A DNA stretch of 64,000 nt from Janthinobacterium tructae (GTDB taxonomy: Bacteria; Pseudomonadota; Gammaproteobacteria; Burkholderiales; Burkholderiaceae_D), in NCBI RefSeq assembly GCF_006517255.1, contig NZ_CP041185.1, positions 5,456,001 through 5,520,000 on the forward strand, read 5' to 3'. Under the pieces are notes generated by a model. It did not search any database and had not been told where the DNA came from. It saw only the letters and a list, made by a program, of their open reading frames with translations. Both the position numbers and the translations under genes were made by a program. Of the stretch, positions 24,877 to 32,913 are shown piece after piece (position 1 is the first letter of the stretch; each line of letters begins with the position of its first letter).

Positions 24877-26643
24877 TTACTTGGCGGGCTGCCAGCTGTC
24901 TTTCAGGGTGACGATGCGGTTGAAGACGGGCTTGCCCGGCTGGCTGTCGACGCGGTCGGCCGCGAAATAGCCGTGGCGCTCGAACTGGAAGCGCTGTTCC
25001 GGCTGGGCCAGTTCCGCGCCCGGTTCCAGCCACGCTTGCACCACTTCCTTGGCCAGCGGGTTCAGGGCCAGCTTGAAGTCCTTGCCGCCCGCGTCCGGCT
25101 GCGGGTCGGTAAACAGGCGGTCGTACAGGCGTACTTCGGCGGGGATCGCCGTCGGCGCGCTGACCCAGTGCATATTGCCCTTGACCTTGTAGGTCGAGCT
25201 GCCCTCCGTGCCCGACTTGCTGTCCGGGAAGTAGGTGCAATGCACGGCGATGACCTTGCCGTCTGCATCCTTGTCAAAGCCCGTGCACTCGATCACGTAG
25301 CCGTAGCGCAGGCGCACGCGGCTGCCCGGCTTGTCGGCTATTGGCGGATACAGGCGGAAATAGCCCTTGTTCGGCACTTCCATGAAATCGTCTTCCTCGA
25401 TCCACAGCTCGCGCGAGATGGGGAAGGTGCGCAAGCCCCGTTCCGGGAAGTGCGGGTGCACGGGCGCCGTGCATTCGACGCTCTCGTTTTCAGGGAAATT
25501 GTCGATGATCAGTTTCAACGGACGCAGCACGGCCACCGTGCGCGGCGCCTTCGGGTCCAGGTCTTCGCGCAGGCAGCCTTCGAGCACGCTGTAGTCGATC
25601 CAGCCGTCGGACTTCGTCACGCCCGTGCGTTCGCACATCAATTGAATCGCTTCCGGCGTGTAGCCGCGGCGGCGCATGCCCACCAGGGTCGGCATGCGCG
25701 GGTCGTCCCAGCCGTCGACGATCTTTTCTTCCACCAGCTGGCGCAGCTTGCGCTTGCTGGTGACGATGTAGGTCAGGTTCAGGCGTGAGAATTCGAACTG
25801 GTGCGGCACCGGTTGCTGGAAGAAGCCACCGGCGGCCAGGGTTTCCAGCAGCCAGTCGTAGAACGGGCGGTGGTCCTGGAATTCCAGCGTGCAGATAGAA
25901 TGCGTGATGTTTTCCAGCGCGTCCGAGATCGGGTGCGTGTAGTCGTACATCGGATAGATGCACCAGGCGTCGCCCGTGCGGTGGTGATGTGCATGGCGGA
26001 TGCGGTAGATGGCTGGGTCGCGCAAGTTCATGTTCGGCGAACTCATGGCATCTTCGCTCATCTTCGCGCGCAGGATGTGCTCGCCATCCTTGAACTGGCC
26101 CGCCTTCATGGCGCGGAACAGGGCCAGCGATTCGTCGCGAGGACGGTCGCGGAACGGCGAATTCTTGCCGGCCTGGCCGAAATTGCCCCGGTTGGCGGCC
26201 ATGTCTTCGGCGCTCTGGCTGTCCACATAGGCAAAGCCGGCCGTGATCAGGTACTCGGCCATCGCGTACAGCTGGTCGAAATAGTCGCTCGCGTAGTGCA
26301 GGTGGCTCTGGCCATCGGCATGCTTCGGTTCCCAGTCAAAGCCCAGCCATTTCACGCTGTCCATGATGGTGTCGACGTATTCCTGCTCTTCCTTCGCCGG
26401 GTTGGTGTCGTCGAAGCGCAGGTTGCACTGGCCGGCGTAATCGCGCGCCAGGCCGAAGTTGACGCAGATCGACTTGGCGTGGCCCACGTGCAGGTAGCCG
26501 TTCGGCTCCGGCGGGAAACGCGTGATCACCTGGGGCAGGCCGGGACGCACGTGGGTGCCGGCAGCCAGGTCGGCTTCGATGATGTTACGCAAGAAATTGG
26601 GCGCCAGCGCTGGCGCGGCGGTATTCGGTTTATCGTTGCTCAT
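24877..26643 (-). CDS. glnS: Glutaminyl-tRNA synthetase
   Basis: The 588-residue class I synthetase attaches glutamine to tRNA-Gln in the cytoplasm. The HIGH-type motif is HVGH at residues 52-55 (RFPPEPNGYLHVGHAKSI), followed by LRFDDTNPAKEEQEYVDTI; the KMSKS-type motif is VTSKRKL. The C-terminal anticodon-binding beta-barrels include LWIEEDDFMEVPNKGYFRL and RLRYGYVIECTGFDKDADG. Length matches bacterial GlnRS. Having GlnRS means glutamine is probably charged directly. Its divergent neighbour is the J-domain gene, 162 bases away. Confidence 0.97.
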   Translation of the reverse strand: MSNDKPNTAAPALAPNFLRNIIEADLAAGTHVRPGLPQVITRFPPEPNGYLHVGHAKSICVNFGLARDYAGQCNLRFDDTNPAKEEQEYVDTIMDSVKWLGFDWEPKHADGQSHLHYASDYFDQLYAMAEYLITAGFAYVDSQSAEDMAANRGNFGQAGKNSPFRDRPRDESLALFRAMKAGQFKDGEHILRAKMSEDAMSSPNMNLRDPAIYRIRHAHHHRTGDAWCIYPMYDYTHPISDALENITHSICTLEFQDHRPFYDWLLETLAAGGFFQQPVPHQFEFSRLNLTYIVTSKRKLRQLVEEKIVDGWDDPRMPTLVGMRRRGYTPEAIQLMCERTGVTKSDGWIDYSVLEGCLREDLDPKAPRTVAVLRPLKLIIDNFPENESVECTAPVHPHFPERGLRTFPISRELWIEEDDFMEVPNKGYFRLYPPIADKPGSRVRLRYGYVIECTGFDKDADGKVIAVHCTYFPDSKSGTEGSSTYKVKGNMHWVSAPTAIPAEVRLYDRLFTDPQPDAGGKDFKLALNPLAKEVVQAWLEPGAELAQPEQRFQFERHGYFAADRVDSQPGKPVFNRIVTLKDSWQPAK

Positions 26644-26805
26644 TGATCAATGCGGAAGAGTGACAGTAAAAAGCATTTTACCGTACCGCAAGCGCTTTAT
26701 AAGCACGTATTTGCCCCCATATCCCAGCATGCAAGCGACGCGGGCGCCGTTCTATAGGATAATCTGCCTTTAATTAGCAAACAAAACGTGACCCCGGAGC
26801 CATTT

Positions 26806-27099
26806 ATGGAAAATTTATATAACGTCCTCGGTGTCGCGCCCAATGCCAGCGACGATGAAATCAAGAAGGTTTACCGTTCGCTGGCCATGCGCTTCCACCC
26901 CGACCGCAACCAGGCCCCCGGCGCCGAGGCGCGCTTCAAGAGCGTCACCAAGGCGTATGAAATCCTGGCGGACCCGGTCAAGCGCGCCGAATACGACCAG
27001 AGCGTGAACCACCGCATCATCATCGATCCGGAAGCGGAAGCCTATGCCCTGTGGTGCGGCGTGTTCCGCCTGCATGGCACAGTACTGCCAGCAGACTAA
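26806..27099 (+). CDS. J-domain (DnaJ-like) short protein
   Basis: The 97-residue protein is little more than a J-domain: [40 protein letters not shown] with the HPD motif that activates Hsp70 ATPase, then [16 protein letters not shown] 30-residue tail ([17 protein letters not shown]) has no known domain. It should recruit DnaK to particular clients. Three unrecognised genes follow in the same direction. The ATG at 26806 has CGGAG seven bases upstream and starts the domain; a GTG six codons earlier is less likely. Confidence 0.85.
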   Translation: MENLYNVLGVAPNASDDEIKKVYRSLAMRFHPDRNQAPGAEARFKSVTKAYEILADPVKRAEYDQSVNHRIIIDPEAEAYALWCGVFRLHGTVLPAD

Positions 27100-27156
27100 G
27101 CCTGCTGGCGGTCGCCCGGCCAGCCTGAATGATTTGAAAAACAACAAACAATGGTG

Positions 27157-27176
27157 CTTTTACTTTTATGTAAAAG
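27157..27176 (+). promoter_or_regulatory. Palindromic hairpin before the three-gene cassette
   Basis: CTTTTAC (27157-27163) pairs with GTAAAAG (27170-27176) 29 bases before the next start codon. It has the size of a repressor operator or a small mRNA hairpin. Confidence 0.35.
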
Positions 27177-27204
27177 TGCCCAGCATCACATTGGAAAGCA
27201 CAGC

Positions 27205-27717
27205 ATGAGAAGAGTACACCCTGAATTCGCGTACCAGTCGCGCGAGCTGGAAGGCCAGATCGATGGCATCCTCGGCGACCCGCCAAACCGCAAGAACTAC
27301 AAAAGCATGGTCGACGCGCTGGTGAGCGAGTACGCCAGCGGCGGCGGCATCGAAGACGTGAATATGCTGGCCTTCGCGCTGGTCGACCACATCACCTTCA
27401 GCGACCCGAAAGGCTTGCTGGCCGAGAGTGAAGACTACGAGTTCGGCGACCCGGCCCGCGTGTTTTCCATGGCCGCCTGCGCTGCGCCGGAAGCGGCGAA
27501 GATGTATGCCGCCATTGAAGAGAGCTTCCCCGACCTGGCGCGCCAGGCCATCATCACGGCCTTTTTGCACAAGAACCCGCGCCTGTGGGACGACGACGAC
27601 CAGTCGCTCGACCAGCTGGCGGCCAATGACGACGGCGACGACGAGCACGATGAAGACGAAGCCACCGACGATTTCGCCCAGATGTTTGACCAGGATGGAG
27701 ACGACCATGGCCGATAA
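27205..27717 (+). CDS. Unrecognised acidic protein, first gene of cassette
   Basis: This encodes 170 residues with no signal peptide. The first 130 residues are mostly helical (QSRELEGQIDGILGDPPNRK, AFALVDHITFSDPKGLLAES, FPDLARQAIITAFLHKNPRL). The C-terminus is extremely acidic (DDDDQSLDQLAANDDGDDEH and on to the stop). GGAAAG lies before the ATG. Its last 11 bases overlap the next gene, so the two are translated together. I do not recognise a family. The upstream J-domain gene suggests a chaperone-linked role, but that is inference. Confidence 0.75.
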   Translation: MRRVHPEFAYQSRELEGQIDGILGDPPNRKNYKSMVDALVSEYASGGGIEDVNMLAFALVDHITFSDPKGLLAESEDYEFGDPARVFSMAACAAPEAAKMYAAIEESFPDLARQAIITAFLHKNPRLWDDDDQSLDQLAANDDGDDEHDEDEATDDFAQMFDQDGDDHGR

Positions 27718-28507
27718 CAAGGATCAAAATACCGAACAAAAAAGCAACCTGCCCGCGCTGACGAAACAGGTCATGGAATTGGTGCTGTCCGGTTCGCTGG
27801 GCCACGCCGAGCAGGCGTTTGCCGATGCGGCCGACCAGTACGGCGATCTGGCCGTGGTGGAAGTGCTCAATGCCATCCCGCCGCAAGTGACGGCCCTGCA
27901 CCTGGCCGGCTTTGACGGCGGCAAGATGTCGCTGGCCACCTTGCTGGTGCCGCCGAAGGCCTGGGCCGACAGCCTGGCCTTCATCGCCGCCACCTGGAGC
28001 GACGACCAGATCGAGGATGATCCGGAACGCATCGCCGAGTCGTTGTTCGCGCACATCCACGGCGTGGTGTTTTCCACCGACGACGCCGAGCGCCGCCGCG
28101 AGCTGCTGCTCGAAGCGTCCGCCACCGACTGGGGCGCCACCGCGTTCGCCATTTTGTTCTCGATGGCGCCGAAGGAAATCCTCGAAGTGGCGGGCGAAAT
28201 CGTCATCAAGGGACCGTACGTGACGGGCGTGACCTCGTCGGACAACGACGTCGTGCCGCTGGCCATTGAGCTGGCGCAAGCGAATGAAGACGGCTGGGAC
28301 CGCTCGCTGTTCGAACTGTTCCCCGACTTCCGCCACAGCGCCGACCTGGCCGATGCCGAATATTCGGACGACCCGGACGAAGAGCCGACCATGTTGCAGC
28401 GCAGTACCAAGGAATTGCTGTACCGCCTGCGCAAGCAAGTGCCGAGCACGCGCAGCGCGCCGCGCTCCAGCACGCGCCGCAGCCTTGGCACCGGTATTTT
28501 CTCGTAA
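27707..28507 (+). CDS. Unrecognised protein, second gene of cassette
   Basis: The 266-residue protein has no signal peptide or membrane helix. It looks alpha-helical with HEAT-like spacing (LPALTKQVMELVLSGSLGHA, QVTALHLAGFDGGKMSLATL, WADSLAFIAATWSDDQIEDD, AERRRELLLEASATDWGATA). The C-terminus is Ser/Arg-rich (STRSAPRSSTRRSLGTGIFS). It overlaps the preceding gene by 11 bases and is 19 bases before the next. Family unknown. The acidic body with basic tail could mediate binding to an acidic partner such as the first gene's tail. Confidence 0.75.
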   Translation: MADNKDQNTEQKSNLPALTKQVMELVLSGSLGHAEQAFADAADQYGDLAVVEVLNAIPPQVTALHLAGFDGGKMSLATLLVPPKAWADSLAFIAATWSDDQIEDDPERIAESLFAHIHGVVFSTDDAERRRELLLEASATDWGATAFAILFSMAPKEILEVAGEIVIKGPYVTGVTSSDNDVVPLAIELAQANEDGWDRSLFELFPDFRHSADLADAEYSDDPDEEPTMLQRSTKELLYRLRKQVPSTRSAPRSSTRRSLGTGIFS

Positions 28508-28526
28508 TGAAAGCAGGAAACGTCTA

Positions 28527-29399
28527 ATGCTGCCAGCAATTGTTGTAGAAAATCTTCCGCGCCTGGTGCGCGCCATCAAGCTGTTGCCGAACGACCCGCG
28601 CGAGGATGCGGCGCTGGACCTGGCCGACGAGTTGACGGGCATCACGGCCATGGTGGCCGAGAAGTTCACGAATGAACGCACGGCCGACGGCATCCAGAAA
28701 GCGCTGTTCCTGACGGTGGGCGGCGTGTCCTTGGGCCTGGAGCAGGCCGTCACGCATGAAGGCGACCAGGCCGCCCTCGACTTCCTCGTCGAGCACGGCG
28801 CCGAGCACGCGTTCCAGGTGGGCTTTCGCCTGATCAAGGAATTGTCGCAGCTGCCGGAAGACGCCCTCGTCGGTGAATATGACCAGGACCCCGTCTACCT
28901 GCAGCGCCGTTTGCGCGAGCTGTTCATCGATATTTGCCAGGCCGACCCGAACCAGAACTGGGCCGGCTATGAAAAGTATGCGGTGCAGTTGCAACAGCGC
29001 AAGGAAGTGCAAGCTGTGGTGCGCCTTGCCAGCTGGCTGCGCCGCCACCATGACAACGGCCCCGTCAGCGATAGCGACCTGAATGCCGAGGGTGTGATTG
29101 CCGTGGCCATCATCTTCGCCATCGAAGGCGGCGGACGCATCATGGCGCGCACGGGTCAAAAGGAGTTTGAACGCTTCGTGCGTTCCGTGCGCAAGAACAA
29201 GCCCGACTTCGAGGAAGGCTGGGCCGCCCTGGTGGCCAAGGTGCCCGTGCAGCATCACCCGGTGTTGCTCGACCGCATAGAATCCTACCGCCGCAGCTGC
29301 ACCGTCGTGCATAAAATCCTGACGCGGGCCAGCATGAAAAGCCTGTTCGAGGACCTGGAAAACTACGCGGGTTCGGAGCTGGACGCGGATTATTCGTAA
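28527..29399 (+). CDS. Unrecognised protein, third gene of cassette
   Basis: The 290-residue protein has no signal peptide. It is helical and contains LPRLVRAIKLLPNDPREDAA, LADELTGITAMVAEKFTNER, FQVGFRLIKELSQLPEDALV and VYLQRRLRELFIDICQADPN. Two hydrophobic stretches (AEGVIAVAIIFAIEGGGRIM) are too short for a clear membrane span. AGGA lies ten bases before the ATG. It closes the cassette; a REP repeat follows. No family is recognised. The trio has the ordered codon use of neighbouring genes, so recent transfer is unlikely. Confidence 0.75.
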   Translation: MLPAIVVENLPRLVRAIKLLPNDPREDAALDLADELTGITAMVAEKFTNERTADGIQKALFLTVGGVSLGLEQAVTHEGDQAALDFLVEHGAEHAFQVGFRLIKELSQLPEDALVGEYDQDPVYLQRRLRELFIDICQADPNQNWAGYEKYAVQLQQRKEVQAVVRLASWLRRHHDNGPVSDSDLNAEGVIAVAIIFAIEGGGRIMARTGQKEFERFVRSVRKNKPDFEEGWAALVAKVPVQHHPVLLDRIESYRRSCTVVHKILTRASMKSLFEDLENYAGSELDADYS

Positions 29400-29410
29400 T
29401 CCAACGCTGT

Positions 29411-29450
29411 TGTCGGATTACGCGGCGTGCCGCCGCTAATCCGACCTACG
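29411..29450. repeat. Single REP unit overlapping the LysR gene end
   Basis: TGTCGGATTACGCGG to CCGCTAATCCGACCTACG is a complete unit of the same family as those near 2.3, 12.3 and 35.8 kb. On the minus strand its GCGTAGG contains the TAG stop codon of the LysR gene. Confidence 0.85.
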
Positions 29451-30348
29451 CTCCCCCTTCCAGCGCCGCTGCCTCGGCCAGTTTGACGAACGCCGCCACC
29501 AGCGGCGACGTTTCTTCTTCCCGTTGTGCCAGTAACAGGCTGGTGGTCGCCTGCGGGTCGGCGATAGGGCGGTAGCACACGCCATCCATGCGGATGCGGT
29601 CGAACGAGGCGGGCAGCACGGAAATGCCGCAGCCGGCCGCCACCAGGCCGATGATGGTCGACGCTTCGCCCGCTTCCTGCGTCACCTGGGGCACGAAGCC
29701 GGCCGCCTTGCACAGGCGGAAGATCTGCGGATAAATCCCCGTGCCCGCATCCTTGGGGTACATCACAAAACCTTCGCCCGCCATGTCGGCAATGGCAATC
29801 GCCTCCTTGGCCGCCAGCGCATGGGCGACAGGCAGCACGAGGAACAGCGGGTCTTGCCGCAATTGCGTCAGGCGGATGTCGTCCGGATACGTCGTTTCCG
29901 GCGGGCGTACGAAACCCAGGTCCATCGTCCTGCCCGAGATCGCTTCCAGCTGATGCAATGTGGCCATTTCATGCAAGGTCAGGGTGACGTGCGGGAATTG
30001 CTGGCGGTAGCGGTTGATGACGGTCGCGAAATACGGCGTAAACGGCGTGGAAAACGTGAAGCCGATGCGCAATTCGCCCGCTTCGCCCCGCTGTGCCCGG
30101 CGCGCCGTGACGGCCGCCTGTTCCGACAGGGCCAGTATGCGCCGCGCATCGTCGAGAAACAGCGCGCCCGCCTGCGTCAGGCGCACGGAGCGCTTGTTGC
30201 GCTCGAACAACTGCGCGCCCAGCTCCGCTTCCAGCGCCTGGATTTGCTGGCTCAGCGGCGGCTGGCCGATGTGCAGGCGTTCGGCCGCGCGCGTGAAGTG
30301 CAGCTCTTCGGCGACGGCGACAAAGTAACGCAGGTGGCGCAGTTCCAT
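29446..30348 (-). CDS. LysR-type transcriptional regulator
   Basis: The 300-residue protein has an N-terminal winged HTH (ELRHLRYFVAVAEELHFTRA, LHIGQPPLSQQIQALEAELG) and a periplasmic-binding-like effector domain (GELRIGFTFSTPFTPYFATV). The early part resembles the CatM/BenM branch that binds aromatic effectors, but the ligand is unknown. It is divergent from an MFS gene, the usual arrangement for a regulator and its transporter. Its stop codon is TAG within a REP repeat, so the true end (EGGA) may reflect a repeat insertion. Confidence 0.9.
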   Translation of the reverse strand: MELRHLRYFVAVAEELHFTRAAERLHIGQPPLSQQIQALEAELGAQLFERNKRSVRLTQAGALFLDDARRILALSEQAAVTARRAQRGEAGELRIGFTFSTPFTPYFATVINRYRQQFPHVTLTLHEMATLHQLEAISGRTMDLGFVRPPETTYPDDIRLTQLRQDPLFLVLPVAHALAAKEAIAIADMAGEGFVMYPKDAGTGIYPQIFRLCKAAGFVPQVTQEAGEASTIIGLVAAGCGISVLPASFDRIRMDGVCYRPIADPQATTSLLLAQREEETSPLVAAFVKLAEAAALEGGA

Positions 30349-30350
30349 GT

Positions 30351-30414
30351 TCGTCCAGTAATCGTTTTAAAGTATGAGTTGGGCCTTAAATATATATTGG
30401 ACGATATGAGTTGG
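30351..30414. promoter_or_regulatory. Repeats in the LysR/MFS divergent intergenic region
   Basis: TCGTCCAGTA (30351-30360) and TATTGGACGA (30395-30404) are near-perfect inverted copies. ATGAGTTGG occurs twice (30374-30382 and 30406-30414), 32 bases apart, close to three helical turns. The pattern fits a LysR-type recognition and activation site pair controlling both genes. Confidence 0.5.
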
Positions 30415-30456
30415 CAATCCTAACATGCAGATTCGCTTCTCTTTTGAAACACGGCC

Positions 30457-31731
30457 ATGTCTGATTCATCGCTCGCTTTTGCCCCCGCTGCCCCATCGGC
30501 CATCCCGGTTTCTGCTCCCGCTCCCCGTTCGGCCATCGCCAAGGGGTCCATTGAATTCAAGCGCAGCAACCGCGCCCTGTTCTTCGGCGGCTTTTCCACT
30601 TTCAGCTTGCTGTACTGCATCCAGCCCCTGTTCCCGCTGCTGTCACAGCAGTTCCACCTGACGCCGGCGCAGAGCAGCTGGTCCCTGTCCGTGTCGAGCG
30701 GCTTGCTGGCCATTTCCTTGGTGCTGCTGAGCGCCGTCTCGGACCGCATCGGCCGCAAGCCCTTGATGGTGGCGTCGATGTTTTCCGCCGCCATATTGAC
30801 GATTTTGTCCGCCTTCGCCCAGGATTACGCGCAGCTGCTGGCGATCCGCGCGGCGCTGGGCATTGCCCTGGGCGGCATGCCGGCCGTGGCCATGGCTTAC
30901 CTGGGCGAGGAAATCGAGGGACCGTCGCTGGGCCTGTCGATGGGCTTGTATATTGCCGGTAGCGCCTTTGGCGGCATGTCGGGGCGCTTGATCGCTTCCA
31001 TGCTCAGCGATTTCCTCTCGTGGCGCTGGGCCCTGGGCGCGCTGGGCGTGGCCGGCGTGCTGGCGGCGGCGGAATTCTGGCGCAGCCTGCCCGCATCGAA
31101 AAATTTCGTGCCCAGTACCCGTGGCTGGAATGCCTTGCCGCACGCCATCAAACAGCATTTTTCCGACCGGGGCTTGCCGTGGCTGTTTTGCCTGGCGTTC
31201 CTGCTGATGGGGTGTTTTGTCAGCCTGTACAACTACATCGGCTACCGTTTGCTGGCCGCGCCGTTCAACTTGCGCCAGAGCACGGTCGGCTTGCTGGCCT
31301 TTCTGTACCTGATCGGCATCTTCAGTTCCGTCTGGGCGGGACGCCTGGTGGATCGCCTGGGGCGCCGCGGCGTGCTGTGGATCATGCTGTCGCTGATGCT
31401 GTCCGGCATTGTATTGACCCTGTTCGACTCGCTGCCGCTGATCGTCATCGGCATGGCGCTGGCCACCTTCGGCTTCTTTGCCTCGCATTCGATCGCCAGC
31501 AGCTGGGTCAGCCGCCGCGCGCGCGCGCCGCAGGCGCTGGCTTCGGCCTTCTATCTGCTGTTCTATTACCTGGGATCGAGCCTGATCGGTTCCGCCTCGG
31601 GCATGATGTGGGGCTTCGATGGCTGGACGGGCGTCATCATCATGCTGGGCCTGTGCCTGGGCGGCGGCGTGCTGATCGCCTTGCGCTTGCGCCATCTGCA
31701 GCCGCTGGGCGCGCGCGAAGCGGTGGGTTGA
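30457..31731 (+). CDS. MFS transporter, YnfM-like
   Basis: The 424-residue protein has about 12 membrane helices and a long hydrophilic N-terminus (first 40 residues). The motif VLLSAVSDRIGRKPLMVASM matches the helix 2-3 signature, and LGIALGGMPAVAMAYLGEEI follows. The layout fits the YnfM/arabinose-efflux-like MFS group. It likely exports a small molecule sensed by the divergent LysR regulator. It is convergent with the following gene, four bases apart. Confidence 0.88.
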   Translation: MSDSSLAFAPAAPSAIPVSAPAPRSAIAKGSIEFKRSNRALFFGGFSTFSLLYCIQPLFPLLSQQFHLTPAQSSWSLSVSSGLLAISLVLLSAVSDRIGRKPLMVASMFSAAILTILSAFAQDYAQLLAIRAALGIALGGMPAVAMAYLGEEIEGPSLGLSMGLYIAGSAFGGMSGRLIASMLSDFLSWRWALGALGVAGVLAAAEFWRSLPASKNFVPSTRGWNALPHAIKQHFSDRGLPWLFCLAFLLMGCFVSLYNYIGYRLLAAPFNLRQSTVGLLAFLYLIGIFSSVWAGRLVDRLGRRGVLWIMLSLMLSGIVLTLFDSLPLIVIGMALATFGFFASHSIASSWVSRRARAPQALASAFYLLFYYLGSSLIGSASGMMWGFDGWTGVIIMLGLCLGGGVLIALRLRHLQPLGAREAVG

Positions 31732-31735
31732 GCGG

Positions 31736-32398
31736 CTATTTGGGGCAGTTGCCGATCATCGTTTCCCCATTTCTGCCTGCGCCCGTGGTCACGCACAAGG
31801 TGCCCAGCGCGCTGGTGATCTTGTAGGTGCGGCTGCCCTTGGCCGCATTCGCGCCCACTTCCTCGATTTTTGACGCTTCATACCATTTCGGCGGCACGGC
31901 CGCGTAGGCCTCGGCAAAGCCTTGCTGCATGCGCTTGAAGCCCGTGTCGTCCAGTTTTTGTTCGCCGCGCTGCGGGAATTCCTTGCGCAACTCCCTGTCG
32001 ATCTTGCCCACGTCGCGTTTGGCTTGCGCCAGGATATCGGCCGCGCTGGGCGCTGGCGTCACCGTGATCGCTTCCGGCGTTGCTGGCGCTGGTGCCTGCG
32101 TGACGCTGGCGGCGGGCAGGGGGCGGCTGACGGGCGCCAAGATGGGCAAACTCGGCAGACGTGGCACGCGCGCGGCAGCTGGTTTGATGCTGGGCAAGGG
32201 CAAGGGCAGGGGCTTGGGCGGCGCCGGGAGCGTGTGGCGCAGCCAGCTGATGGCCGGACCTTGCGGCAGGTTCTCGTCTGAGGCAAGGCGCGGCCGCGAC
32301 TGCACGATGACATAGGCCAGTCCCGCGTGCAGCAAGACGATCAGCAGCAGGCCGGGCGCGCGGCGGGGCAGGGGTGGCAAAGAGGTCATGGAGGGCAT
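31736..32398 (-). CDS. TonB-like layout protein of unknown function
   Basis: The 220-residue protein has an N-terminal membrane helix (APGLLLIVLLHAGLAYVIVQ), a long Pro/Ala/Leu-rich periplasmic linker (PAPPKPLPLPLPSIKPAAAR), and a folded C-terminal domain with two cysteines (ALGTLCVTTGAGRNGETMIG, then NCPK). The layout resembles TonB or TolA, but the C-terminal sequence does not look like a TonB domain to me. It could bridge inner membrane and cell envelope. No ribosome binding site is clear; a second ATG lies three codons in. Confidence 0.65.
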   Translation of the reverse strand: MPSMTSLPPLPRRAPGLLLIVLLHAGLAYVIVQSRPRLASDENLPQGPAISWLRHTLPAPPKPLPLPLPSIKPAAARVPRLPSLPILAPVSRPLPAASVTQAPAPATPEAITVTPAPSAADILAQAKRDVGKIDRELRKEFPQRGEQKLDDTGFKRMQQGFAEAYAAVPPKWYEASKIEEVGANAAKGSRTYKITSALGTLCVTTGAGRNGETMIGNCPK

Positions 32399-32562
32399 GG
32401 TGGTTCAGGTACGCCAATGTATCTGAAGGATTTGATAATTATCTAAAATGTCACACGTGCTTACAAAAAAGTGCCTCATGGAAATTTCAATGCCTTGGCG
32501 GGCGGTGGGGAACCTTGGATCGGCCTGACGATCCAACTGCAGATAGCATGGGAGGACACATC

Positions 32563-32889
32563 ATGATGCAGGTAAAGGAAGTGGCACGGCGCTTTGGCGC
32601 CATCGAACACGCGATCGGTCAGGCGGCCCAGCTGTGCGGCAAACAGCAGGGCATGCCCATGGACTTGAAGGATTGCATCAACCAGCTGGACCAGCAAAAG
32701 AGTGCCGTGCGGCAAGCCATCGACACGCAAGACGATGCGCGCATCCGCCAGGCCGTCGACCAGATGGAGTCGTTGGGCGACCGCGCCAAGCGGGCCTGTG
32801 GCACGGCGTCCAGCGTGACGCCGGAAATGAAGAGCGCCGTGCTCAAGGTGCACGATGAATTGTCGGACCTGAAGCACCAGCTGCATTAG
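32563..32889 (+). CDS. Small helical hypothetical protein
   Basis: The 108-residue protein has no signal peptide and reads as a helical bundle: VKEVARRFGAIEHAIGQAAQ, DLKDCINQLDQQKSAVRQAI, RQAVDQMESLGDRAKRACG, KVHDELSDLKHQL. Three cysteines are present. GGGAGG is 7 bases before the ATG. A similar group of short DUF-type proteins is common in Oxalobacteraceae, but I cannot name it. Directly after the stop lies a 16-base copy of the end of the 52.3-kb element (GGTTTTGTCAGGTGTT, 32889-32904). Confidence 0.65.
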   Translation: MMQVKEVARRFGAIEHAIGQAAQLCGKQQGMPMDLKDCINQLDQQKSAVRQAIDTQDDARIRQAVDQMESLGDRAKRACGTASSVTPEMKSAVLKVHDELSDLKHQLH

Positions 32890-32913
32890 GTTTTGTCAGG
32901 TGTTGTAACCGTT

